DNA of 64,000 nucleotides. Origin: Duganella levis. GTDB lineage: Bacteria > Pseudomonadota > Gammaproteobacteria > Burkholderiales > Burkholderiaceae_D. Both the position numbers and the translations under genes were made by a program. The stretch lies in NCBI RefSeq assembly GCF_009857605.1, contig NZ_WWCT01000021.1:84058-148057 (forward strand). The letters run 5' to 3'. Below are positions 18,136 through 26,258 of the stretch, one piece after another (positions within the stretch are counted from its first letter, which is position 1; every line of letters begins with the position of its first letter). Below the pieces are notes generated by a model. The model was not told where the DNA came from and did not search any database. It saw nothing but the letters and a program-made list of their open reading frames with translations.

Positions 18136-19155
18136 TTAAATCATGCCAATCTTGTCGATGCAGGCCAGGCTGGCGCCTTTTTGGCGCAGCCCGGCCGCAA
18201 ATCCGGGCGGCAGGTGGTCTTGCCAGTCTTTGGGCAGCAGCACGCGGTCGCCGCTGTTTACTTGATTGAATATTAATTCCAGCTTGGGTTCGCGGCCGTC
18301 TACGGTGTCGACGCGGCCGGCGTGCCAGGCGCTGGAACAACCGGTGGCGATGATGCGGCCGCGCGGGACGAACTCGCGGCCGCGCGCCAGACGGTCGGCC
18401 ATCACCAGCGCCAACTGGTAGGAGCCGCCCTGGAAGCGCGGCTGGTCGAAGCGCACCACGCTGCGCCAGCGGTTCAGGCCTTTGCCGTCGAAGTGGCGGG
18501 CGGCGGTGAGGGTTTGTTTGACTTCCTGTTGGGCGGTCAGGTCCAGGCCAGGAGCGGCGATGCTATCTTCTTCTGCGGTGGCCGGCGCTTCCAGCGGGAA
18601 GACGCTGACTTCGACCCAACTGAGGGTGTCGTTGATGCCGCCGCTGTGCAGCGGGAACCATGTGCGCACGGTGGAAATGGCGGCCGATGGATCGGCATGG
18701 CCCAGCAGCGCGCCCAGATGGGTGATTTGCAGCGAGCTGTCGGCGTCGTTCGGTGCAGTGGTGCGGACCGTTCCGGTGACGCGGCCGGTGTGCCAGGCAT
18801 CCGATTGGCCTTGTGCGGTGGTGATCGCGCCGGGCTTTGCGGGATGCAGGCCACGCACCATACGGTCGGCGAGGACGGCGGCCAGCTCCCAGTCGCGCTC
18901 CGTGGCGGATGGCGTGATGTCCATGCTGAGCACCACTTGGTCACGGCTATCCAGCCGCGCTTCGGTGTGACGCGCGAGGCGGACGATTTGCTGCATGTGT
19001 TCTGCGATTGCCGGCGCGTTCGGCACGGTGCATTTCACGTCAGCGCGGTTGGCGCGTGGGCGGCGGCTGGCGGTGATGGTCAGCGTGCGGCCGTCGGCCA
19101 AGGTGGCGCGGCATTCGGCATTAGTGGGAACGGCGCTGGTGGAGATGGTGGTCAT
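18136..19155 (-). CDS. Unknown protein with tandem Lon-protease-like (S16-fold) repeats
   Basis: 339 residues. Two segments resemble the proteolytic domain of Lon. The C-terminal one (about 235-315) has GGSYQLALVMADRLARG, then IIATG, W-x-AGRVDTVDG and EPKLELI, ending VLLPKDW. This matches the order GPSAG...TGE...GxVLPVGGxKEK...VLIP. S245 and K291 are 46 residues apart, close to the Lon Ser-Lys dyad spacing. The first copy (about 84-130) has ELAAVLADRMVRG and SDAWHTGRVTGTV but no serine at the matching place. This may be a degenerate or specialised peptidase, or just the fold used for binding. The ATG overlaps the upstream stop (ATGA at 19152-19155), so it is coupled to the SPFH-like gene. Confidence 0.55.
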   Translation of the reverse strand: MTTISTSAVPTNAECRATLADGRTLTITASRRPRANRADVKCTVPNAPAIAEHMQQIVRLARHTEARLDSRDQVVLSMDITPSATERDWELAAVLADRMVRGLHPAKPGAITTAQGQSDAWHTGRVTGTVRTTAPNDADSSLQITHLGALLGHADPSAAISTVRTWFPLHSGGINDTLSWVEVSVFPLEAPATAEEDSIAAPGLDLTAQQEVKQTLTAARHFDGKGLNRWRSVVRFDQPRFQGGSYQLALVMADRLARGREFVPRGRIIATGCSSAWHAGRVDTVDGREPKLELIFNQVNSGDRVLLPKDWQDHLPPGFAAGLRQKGASLACIDKIGMI

Positions 19156-20258
19156 AGCGATGGCTCCATGCGTTCGAGCTGCGCGATGCGGCGCAGGGAC
19201 AGGCCGGTTTCCAGGTTGGTGCAGATGCGGTCTGCTTCATCCAGCAGTGATGGCCATTGCTGCGGGTCGGCCAGTTGAAGGCGGGCTAGCAGGGACCAGG
19301 CTTCGTCCAGCGCAGATTGGGCGATCATGCTTTGGGCGACGCGGCGGGCCTGGCCGGCCATAGACAGCGGCTGGTCCGGCGCGGCCCACGCCAGCGACGG
19401 CATGGTGTTGACGTTGAGCGCGGCCATGCCGAGACGCAGTAGCACGGCTTGATGCTGCTGGAAGATCGGCAGGCCGTCGGGCAAAGTGAGCAACCGCAAT
19501 CCGCTGCTGAGGGCCGGCAGTTCCAGGAACAGACGACGCAACGCCCGCGCATCCTGCTCCGCCGCCAGCGCAGTCGAAGCCGCGCCGGAAGGCGGAGGGC
19601 CAGCAGCGGCGGGCGTGGCGGTGTGCAGCGTGGGCTCGATGGCGACCGGGGCGAGGTCCGACTGCGCGGCTTCAGCGGCTTGTCGGGCGCGGGTTTGGAG
19701 GATGGTCGCGTAGTCGATCTGATCGCCCAGATCAACCGGCACGCAGTCGTCCACCGTCACGCCATATCGCGTGTACATCAGCTGATTCAACCCGGCGCGG
19801 AAAGCATGCCACTCTTCGAGCGTGGTACATGGCGGCAGCTCCAGCGCCCCTTGCGCCAACTCGGCCTGCAACGCCATTTCAACGGCCGCAGAAAAATCGG
19901 CCAGCTCCAGCCGCCCCGCCGTCTCGCTATACAAATACAAATCAAACCGCTGCTGCGTTACGCGCGGATTGGCCGCATCCACCACAAACCGCAACCGCAA
20001 GCCCCACTCCGGCGCCGACGCAAACGGCATCACATCCACCGTGTACGGTCCCGGATGAAAACAGAATACCGTCTCACCCTGCTCGCAAGACACCTTGCCA
20101 GCGGCCACACGACGCGAATGGCCGCCCACATTAAACACCACCACGGTGCTATGCGACGGCGCGACATCTCCCTCGTCGAGCCGAAGCGCGATCAACGTGA
20201 CGCCCAACCCGCCGGTATCGGCGGTGGACTTGCGGCGGCGGCTAAATAATCCCATCAT
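19152..20258 (-). CDS. SPFH-like protein of unknown function
   Basis: 368 residues. After a basic N-terminus (MMGLFSRRRK), residues about 35-175 are strand-rich and end in a helix pattern (FSAAVEMALQAELAQG...LNQLMYTRYGVTVDDCVPVDLG). That ending is similar to the end of the SPFH-like domain in the protein at 15794-18046. A Pro/Ala linker (about 205-230) is followed by a helical C-terminal region of unknown type. It is coupled by overlap to the Lon-like gene downstream and directly abuts the upstream gene (20259). No catalytic motif is visible; a structural role in the kinase/cell-wall cluster is inferred from position only. Confidence 0.5.
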   Translation of the reverse strand: MMGLFSRRRKSTADTGGLGVTLIALRLDEGDVAPSHSTVVVFNVGGHSRRVAAGKVSCEQGETVFCFHPGPYTVDVMPFASAPEWGLRLRFVVDAANPRVTQQRFDLYLYSETAGRLELADFSAAVEMALQAELAQGALELPPCTTLEEWHAFRAGLNQLMYTRYGVTVDDCVPVDLGDQIDYATILQTRARQAAEAAQSDLAPVAIEPTLHTATPAAAGPPPSGAASTALAAEQDARALRRLFLELPALSSGLRLLTLPDGLPIFQQHQAVLLRLGMAALNVNTMPSLAWAAPDQPLSMAGQARRVAQSMIAQSALDEAWSLLARLQLADPQQWPSLLDEADRICTNLETGLSLRRIAQLERMEPSL

Positions 20259-20858
20259 CTACGGCGCTACCGGTTCGACGGCAAAGCCGGCTCCATATAG
20301 TTGAAAGTGTTCTGCCGGCGCGGTGGCGAATGGCCAGGCGCGCTCGCACTCGCCATCCGCATCCAGACGGCCTTGCAGCACAATCGCGCCACCGCCGTCG
20401 ATCACGCGCAACTGCGGCTGATCATTCAGCAAGCGGGCCGCGAACGGCGCCTCCGCCGACAAGCTCAATATCACCTGCCAGCCGCCGTCCTGCGGCAGAA
20501 AGTGCAAGGTCCAGTGACCGTCATCGGTGACCAACGCTTCCAGCGCCTCTGCGGTCGATGCCGCGCGCAGCATGCCACGACTGCCGCTCCACACCGGATC
20601 GTTGGCGGCTTGCAGCGCTTGCGCGGCGGCGGCATAACGCTCCAGCGACAGCTGACGGAAACGGCGCAACGTCAGCGGCGAGGATGACAGAGCCTGACGC
20701 TCGTTCGGCGTCAATGCGCGCGTGCCGTTCAATGCGGCCAGCAGCGTGGCGTCGGCCAGCATCAGCCGGTCGCCCGGTACGGCGCGCGACAACAGCAAGC
20801 GCTCGCGCAGCTGCGCATCCAGATTATCTTGTGCTGAGTTCAAATCATTCTCCTTCAT
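20259..20858 (-). CDS. Hypothetical protein in the kinase/cell-wall cluster
   Basis: 199 residues, not recognised. The first 110 residues are predicted mostly helical and the last 80 strand-rich (HWTLHFLPQDGGWQVILSLS and LRVIDGGGAIVLQGRL). There is no signal peptide, membrane segment or Cys pair. ATG overlaps the upstream stop (ATGA at 20855-20858), and the next gene follows without a gap, so it is certainly part of the same transcript. It could be an anti-sigma or adaptor type protein; its upstream neighbour ends in a helix-turn-helix-like segment, but evidence is thin. Confidence 0.6.
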   Translation of the reverse strand: MKENDLNSAQDNLDAQLRERLLLSRAVPGDRLMLADATLLAALNGTRALTPNERQALSSSPLTLRRFRQLSLERYAAAAQALQAANDPVWSGSRGMLRAASTAEALEALVTDDGHWTLHFLPQDGGWQVILSLSAEAPFAARLLNDQPQLRVIDGGGAIVLQGRLDADGECERAWPFATAPAEHFQLYGAGFAVEPVAP

Positions 20859-22180
20859 CGCGCCCCCGCTGCTTGCAGCCTGGCGATTGCTTCATTCCGG
20901 CGCTTGCGCAGCGTTGGCATCGAAATCTGGTCCAACGTCGCCAGCTGCTGCAAGGTTGGCAGTTCGCCGGTGGCCGGGTCCAGCCAGGCATCGGGATAAG
21001 TGTCGTCCGCTACGCCCAGCAGCTTTTGGTACACGGCCAACCGGACCGGCAGCGATTCGTCGCGCAGCATGCGCACCGTCCAGCTGCCGGATTCCTGTGC
21101 GGCCCGCGCTACTTCCAGATAGCGGAGGGGCAGGGAAAGCTCGGCGGCGCGGGCTTGTTCGGCGGCCAGTTCGGCGGCGCTGACGGCGGCCTCGCCTTCG
21201 CGCGGCTCATCGGCAGGATCGGCGTCAACATCCGCGTCAGCGTCGGCATCCGGCTCCGGCGCGGCCAGAATCTGGTCTTCCTCCGCCGGCTGACCGCTGG
21301 CTTCCGCCTGCTCGGACTCCCCCACCACACGCCAGTAGTCTTCCAGCCACAGCGCCGCCTCGCCGGCCTGGCCCTGCCAATCCTCGGCGCGGTCCATATT
21401 GGACGACAATTCCTCATAATCGCCGATTTCCGCCATCAGCGACGCGATCTTCTCGGGACTGTTCTTCAAGCTGGCGAAGCGCTTGGATTTGGTGTGCAGC
21501 GGGCCTGGCGAACCGCCGAACTGCTCCAGCGTCTCGCTCCAGCGGATGATCCACTCGGCCTTGCAGCCGCCGATGGACTTCATCTGCCGCACCTCGATCG
21601 GCGTGCCGGCTAACTGTCGGCCAAGAATAGCGCCAATCTGCGCGGCGTGCTGCTCCCACGCCGCAAACAGCCCGGAGATCTCGCGATACGCCGTGTCCAG
21701 CATGCGATAGGTGTAAATTTTATTGGGCGAACACTCGCGCCCCGTAGTGACGATGTAGTTGTCCGCATCGACCTTGTCGCGCAAGGTGGCGTACATATCG
21801 TTGACCTTCTTGCGCAGCACGCCCTCGGCGGCGGCGTCGAGCCAGAACGCGCCGCTGCGCGCATGCTCGTTCGCCATGGCGGCGACAAACGCCGTCCAGT
21901 AGGAAGGCTGCGCCTGAAGTTCGTATAGCAGGCCAAGCGATAATTCATACACGCTCTCGCCGTAGCTATTGCCCTCCGCCTCGCCGCGCACGGTGCGGGC
22001 GCTGGCGCGCAGGCATGCCGCTACCGCATCGGTATAGGCGTCGAGCAGCGTCGCGTGCTGCCCGGGGTCGAGCACCTGGTGCATCTCAATCTGCCGGAAA
22101 GCCTGCAACGAGCAGAGTCCCAACAGCTTGCGCACTTGTTCCCAGCCGTGCTCCTGATACCGGGTTCCTGGCAAGCGCAT
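20855..22180 (-). CDS. Hypothetical protein with Asp-rich repeat and HTH-like C-terminus
   Basis: 441 residues, not recognised as a known family. Residues about 1-290 are helical with many aromatic residues. Near 305-325 lies a low-complexity acidic run of alternating Asp-Ala and Asp-Val pairs. The C-terminus (about 400-441) reads LPTLQQLATLDQISMPTLRKRRNEAIARL, similar to a sigma-factor-like helix-turn-helix. It starts the downstream part of the train; a possible own promoter lies at 22198-22226. It might be a regulator or a large adaptor; I cannot decide. Confidence 0.55.
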   Translation of the reverse strand: MRLPGTRYQEHGWEQVRKLLGLCSLQAFRQIEMHQVLDPGQHATLLDAYTDAVAACLRASARTVRGEAEGNSYGESVYELSLGLLYELQAQPSYWTAFVAAMANEHARSGAFWLDAAAEGVLRKKVNDMYATLRDKVDADNYIVTTGRECSPNKIYTYRMLDTAYREISGLFAAWEQHAAQIGAILGRQLAGTPIEVRQMKSIGGCKAEWIIRWSETLEQFGGSPGPLHTKSKRFASLKNSPEKIASLMAEIGDYEELSSNMDRAEDWQGQAGEAALWLEDYWRVVGESEQAEASGQPAEEDQILAAPEPDADADADVDADPADEPREGEAAVSAAELAAEQARAAELSLPLRYLEVARAAQESGSWTVRMLRDESLPVRLAVYQKLLGVADDTYPDAWLDPATGELPTLQQLATLDQISMPTLRKRRNEAIARLQAAGAR

Positions 22181-22197
22181 AAAGTCCTGTAATGTTG

Positions 22198-22226
22198 TAA
22201 ATAGGGTAAATCAAAAGGCTTTTCAA
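22198..22226 (-). promoter_or_regulatory. Putative sigma70 promoter inside the kinase/cell-wall train
   Basis: On the minus strand TTGAAA (22226-22221) and TATTTA (22203-22198) are spaced by exactly 17 bases, in the only AT-rich gap of the train, between the transpeptidase gene and the gene at 20855-22180. The predicted transcript would have a leader of roughly a dozen bases containing AGGA just before the ATG. It suggests that the five regulatory genes can be expressed separately from the transpeptidase. Confidence 0.5.
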
Positions 22227-22268
22227 GAATGCCATAAAAACGCGGTTTGCATTATCCCGTTTACAAGG

Positions 22269-25200
22269 CTATTTCCCCTTCTGTTCACCGTTCTGCGCGG
22301 CCAGCGTGGACAGGATGGCCGCCATCACCGGCGCCGCGTGTTCGCCGCCGGTGGCGTCGGAATGGCTGACGAAGGCCGCCATCGCCAAACGGTGCGTCTG
22401 GCCGGGCAGGCTGCCCGCTTCCAGCCAGCCGGTGAACCACACAGTGGCGGTATCGTCGCCGCTTGGCGCGGTGCCGGTTTTGCCATACAGGCCGGGACGC
22501 ACGCTGGCCAGCGCCGCGCCACGGAAAGCGCCGGCGCCGGTGCCGACATCGACCACGCCTTTCATGCCGGCCTTGATGCGGTCCAGGCGGATGCCCAGTG
22601 GCGGCGCGGCGGGCGTTACGCCATCACGGCCATCCAGCGACAGCAGCATGCGCGGCTTGACTACCCTGCCCTGTCCCACTGCCGCCGAGGCCAGCGCCAT
22701 TTGCAGCGGCGTGACCTGCATGCGCAGACCAATCGACATCTGGCGCAGTTCGTGGCGGGTGTGGATCGGGTCCATATGGGCTGGCGTGGATTGCAGCGCA
22801 TCCCAGTTACGCCAGTTGAAATCAGCCGGCAGCAGGCCGCCATCGAGACGCTGCGCCTGCTCAAAGCCCAGCCGGTGCGCGGCGGCGACGATGGGTCGCA
22901 CCGAATCCAGCGCGTCCGCATCTAGCGCTTGCAAGTCTGGCGCCCCGCCGTCCGGACGGCCGAACAGGCTGCGGTCACTCAGTTCGCCGGACCAGGCGAA
23001 CCAGGTATTCAGGCTGTAGGTCAGCGCCTGCGCCAGTCCAAGGCGGCCCTCCTGCGCACGCCGGTCCAGGCTTTGTTCGCGGTAGTTGGTGATGTGCGCC
23101 AGGCGCGGATTGAGCGGATAGCTGGCGGCGTCGGTCTGGAAGCCGTAGCCTCGCTGCGCCGCCAGGCGGTTGATCGCTTGCAGCGGCATGCCGCCCAACA
23201 GCGTGTCGATTTGCGGATCGTTTTGCGCGGCCAGTTCCAGTCCTAATGCGCTGACCACCTTGAAGGTGGAGCCTGGACTTTGGTGTGCGCCACCGTCGTG
23301 CTGCAAGGCCGGTAGCCGCAATGGGCTGCGCGCAGGGCTGGTGCGGTCGAAGTCGCGCACCTCGGCCCAGTTGGCGGCGCTGACGTCGCCGGCTCCTGCG
23401 CCGGCAGCGGCGAGGATGTCGCCGGTTTCGGTATCGAGGATGACCAGGCCGGCGTGGCGGCCTTCTGGCGCGGGCTGGCTGCCGGCACAGCGGCCGGCCT
23501 CCCAACGGCCGCGATGCATGGCGACGCATTCGAGCACGCGCTGGCTGAGGGCTTGCAGCGGCAAGTCCAGCGTCAGCGTGGCGTCAACCGCGCCTTTTGG
23601 CGCGGGCAAGCGGGCCAGCATGCCGGCGATACTGTTGGCGTGTTCGGTGCTGACGCCGAGCAGCGGCGCCAAGCCTGCCTCCACCGCCGCTTCGCTCGTT
23701 GCGCCGTCGGTCCACAACATGGCGCCGTTGCGGTCTTGCAGCTGGACCGGCGATGGCGCGCTGCTGCGTGCCACGGTGTTGTCGCTTTGCGCGAGTGCTT
23801 GCCAGATCAGGCGTCCGTCGGCCACGCGCAGATGGCGGTATTTCTGGTCTTCCGGCGTATTGAAGTCCAGTGGCTGCACGTCCAGCTGAATGCTGCGGGC
23901 GCCGGCTTGCAGCGTCAGCGTGATTTGCTGGACGTCGTTGTTGCTGGCGCAGGCGCGGCCGGAGCAGGCTGGCGCGAATTGGGCGCTGGCGCCGGTGACG
24001 CCACTCCCTACGCGGCCGGCGACCAGCATGTGCAGGACTTCGCCGCCGCTGGCAGCGTGCGGCAGGTTGAGCGCGAGGTGCACTACTGGGCTGCCGCCAT
24101 TGCCCTCGCCAGCCTGCGGCCAGCGGGCGACGCGCGTCCATGGTTGCCAGCCTTGCGGCAGCGTGGCGAACAGGCGCGATGCGGCGACCGGCATCTGGCC
24201 GGTGGTGGCAATCATGACCGGGGCGTTGCCGTTGGCGGCATTGCCGCCGGTGCTGGCGCTCCAGTCGGGCGTGAGGTTGGCCGGTGCCTTGACGCGCCAG
24301 GCCAGCAGACGGCGTTCGCTGTTATAGATATCGATTTGCTGGCGAACGTATGCGCCGTCAGCCTGGTAGTACAAACGCTTGAAGAGTTTTTTGGTGACGA
24401 CGCCGGGTGGCACCTGCTTCCAGTTGCCCAGTTCTGCGGCGCGTTCGGTGGATGGCGCGGACTGCCATTGCGGCAGGTCGCGCGGCGCGATGTCGATGGT
24501 ACCGCTGGCGGTGAGGCGGATCAGGCCCTGGGCTTGCAACGCATCGAATAGCGATTGGTCTTCCAGTTCGCCTGGGCCAGCGCTGGGCACTTGATACTGG
24601 CCGGGTGCGAAGTAGGCGCTGACGGCCGGGCCGCGCGCAGGAAAGGCGGTGACCAGCGCGGCGCTGGGGACGACGGAGGCATCGATGCCGGCACCAGCGT
24701 CGGGAGCTGTGCCGGTGCTGCCGGCCGGGCGATACATCTGCACCAGCAGTTCGCCGGCCTGCGGGCACATGGCGTTGGCGCGGCGTTCGATGCGCAAGGC
24801 GGCATTGGCGCCCCACAGCAGCCAGCCTTGCTGGCGCAGCCCGACCTGGCCATTGGCGCCCTGCTCGATCTGGCCGAAGCTGGCGTCGCTGAGCCAGCGG
24901 GCCTCGCCCTGGCGGGCATGCCAGCTGAGTTTCAACGGTTCGCTTGCCGGGTCGGTGTAGTCGGCGCGGCCGGTGCCTTCGATATCGATTTCCGGCATGG
25001 CGTCGGTAGCGCTGGCGCGGTCGGCCACCAGCAGCACGTTGCGCAGCGAGATCTGGACATTGGCCTCTTCATTGCGCGCAACCCAGCGTTTGACGTCGTC
25101 GAAGCGGTAGCCCAGGCGCAGCGGCAGCAGACGCGGATCGGTCGGACCGCGCATCTGGCTGCACAGGTCCACCCGCACTGGCGGCGCGGCCTGTAGTCCG

Positions 25201-25619
25201 GAGACAATCAGCAGAGCGCCGCCAGGATGCAGGCTGGCGCTGACGCCCGGCTGCTCAAGCACCGTGAAGCCGATTCCCGGCAGCACGGCTTGATAGGCGT
25301 TGGCGGCACGAATATTGGCAGCCGATTGCGGCGTGCTGGCGGTGGACGCGGCCAAATGGCGCGCATGGCCGGCGATCAGCGCACCGCCGCCCAGCATGAC
25401 CACCAGGCCGGCCACCACGATCCATACCACGCGCGCCGGGATCACGCGGCGGGTAGTCGGCACCGGCGACGGCGCATGGGGCGCGGATGGCGGGCGATGC
25501 GACGACACCAGCGTGACCGACGGCCGTCCGCGCTGGCCGGCGCGCAAGTTGGCGCTGCGGCGGCGCGCGCGGCGGCGCTCTTGCCAGGCTTGCAAAATGG
25601 TACGGATGAATTGCGGCAT
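22269..25619 (-). CDS. Very large PBP-like D,D-transpeptidase
   Basis: 1116 residues. A basic, proline-rich cytoplasmic head is followed by one membrane helix (about 62-84) and a periplasmic part. The transpeptidase domain (about 700-1110) has all three penicillin-binding motifs: S784-T-F-K787, S869-L-N871 and K1047-T-G. GLVILDTETGDILAAAG before the first motif is typical of class B/A PBPs. About 600 residues between the helix and the transpeptidase are unrecognised, much longer than the pedestal of ordinary class B PBPs. No glycosyltransferase motif is seen, so it would need a SEDS partner, and one is encoded at 1-741. It is the first gene of the minus-strand train. An RBS-occluding helix is possible in its leader (25621-25669). 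Confidence 0.88.
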   Translation of the reverse strand: MPQFIRTILQAWQERRRARRRSANLRAGQRGRPSVTLVSSHRPPSAPHAPSPVPTTRRVIPARVVWIVVAGLVVMLGGGALIAGHARHLAASTASTPQSAANIRAANAYQAVLPGIGFTVLEQPGVSASLHPGGALLIVSGLQAAPPVRVDLCSQMRGPTDPRLLPLRLGYRFDDVKRWVARNEEANVQISLRNVLLVADRASATDAMPEIDIEGTGRADYTDPASEPLKLSWHARQGEARWLSDASFGQIEQGANGQVGLRQQGWLLWGANAALRIERRANAMCPQAGELLVQMYRPAGSTGTAPDAGAGIDASVVPSAALVTAFPARGPAVSAYFAPGQYQVPSAGPGELEDQSLFDALQAQGLIRLTASGTIDIAPRDLPQWQSAPSTERAAELGNWKQVPPGVVTKKLFKRLYYQADGAYVRQQIDIYNSERRLLAWRVKAPANLTPDWSASTGGNAANGNAPVMIATTGQMPVAASRLFATLPQGWQPWTRVARWPQAGEGNGGSPVVHLALNLPHAASGGEVLHMLVAGRVGSGVTGASAQFAPACSGRACASNNDVQQITLTLQAGARSIQLDVQPLDFNTPEDQKYRHLRVADGRLIWQALAQSDNTVARSSAPSPVQLQDRNGAMLWTDGATSEAAVEAGLAPLLGVSTEHANSIAGMLARLPAPKGAVDATLTLDLPLQALSQRVLECVAMHRGRWEAGRCAGSQPAPEGRHAGLVILDTETGDILAAAGAGAGDVSAANWAEVRDFDRTSPARSPLRLPALQHDGGAHQSPGSTFKVVSALGLELAAQNDPQIDTLLGGMPLQAINRLAAQRGYGFQTDAASYPLNPRLAHITNYREQSLDRRAQEGRLGLAQALTYSLNTWFAWSGELSDRSLFGRPDGGAPDLQALDADALDSVRPIVAAAHRLGFEQAQRLDGGLLPADFNWRNWDALQSTPAHMDPIHTRHELRQMSIGLRMQVTPLQMALASAAVGQGRVVKPRMLLSLDGRDGVTPAAPPLGIRLDRIKAGMKGVVDVGTGAGAFRGAALASVRPGLYGKTGTAPSGDDTATVWFTGWLEAGSLPGQTHRLAMAAFVSHSDATGGEHAAPVMAAILSTLAAQNGEQKGK

Positions 25620-25620
25620 A

Positions 25621-25669
25621 TGCCCCTCACGCTAGTGGACGGTATCTGCTGGCACTTAGCAGAGGGGCA
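25621..25669 (-). promoter_or_regulatory. Possible RBS-sequestering helix before the large transpeptidase
   Basis: In the minus-strand leader an 8-base TGCCCCTC (25669-25662) is perfectly complementary to GAGGGGCA (25628-25621), which contains the ribosome binding site one base before the ATG. A smaller stem, TCTGCT/AGCAGA (25663-25658 with 25650-25645), lies between and overlaps the outer helix by two bases. If formed, the outer helix would hide the Shine-Dalgarno. Whether it responds to any ligand or protein is unknown. Confidence 0.35.
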
Positions 25670-25806
25670 AGGAAAAGCGGCTATCGCGCCAAATTGCATT
25701 TCGGGCCGCAAAACCTGCGTCCCGTCGCAATCCCGGTGCGGCTTGCAGGGGCTTGGCATACAGTGACTACATCGAAACTCAATTCAACCACCCCAAGGAG
25801 AAGATC

Positions 25807-26046
25807 ATGAATGTCCTGAAAAACTTTGAAGCCCTGTTCGTTGTCGTTGCCGCCCTGGCCTGCTCGGCTGCCTACACCTTCGAACACCCAACGGCCGATA
25901 CCACCGCCACCGCTTCCGCCTCCAACATGCAAGTTGTTGTGGTCAGCGCCAAACGCCTCACGGCAGAAGAAAAACTGCAATCGCTGCTGCAAGAACGCGC
26001 CGCCACCGTGGCCGCCAACACCACCACCAGCGCGAGCAAAATTTGA
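25807..26046 (+). CDS. Small secreted or membrane-anchored protein
   Basis: 79 residues, AAGGAG six bases before the ATG. A hydrophobic N-terminal stretch (about 8-24, LFVVVAALACSAAYTF) could be a signal peptide or anchor. The rest is Ala/Thr-rich with a central MQVVVVSAKRLTAEEKLQSLLQERA segment. No family recognised. It is divergent from the large transpeptidase gene with about 190 bases between them, so the promoter region is shared. Confidence 0.6.
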   Translation: MNVLKNFEALFVVVAALACSAAYTFEHPTADTTATASASNMQVVVVSAKRLTAEEKLQSLLQERAATVAANTTTSASKI

Positions 26047-26258
26047 ACCCGCGTCACCCCTTCGCCTGTCCGCACAGCCGCGCTGCCGCGTAACAGGCGA
26101 AGCCCTTCCGGCGATACTCTGTTCGCCATCGCACAAAGCCTGCACACAGCTTTGTGTCATATGTAAAAAGTTGCATCATCCGGCACACACACTTGCCGCA
26201 GTTGATATAGTTCTTTCCAAGCGCAGTCACAGCGCAGATAACAACGGAGGACTACATC

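Noticed and set aside
1..25619. Type VI secretion regulatory cluster (kinase, PP2C, FHA)
   Set aside because: No tss genes (sheath, tube, baseplate, ClpV) occur; the company is SEDS and PBP-type proteins instead.
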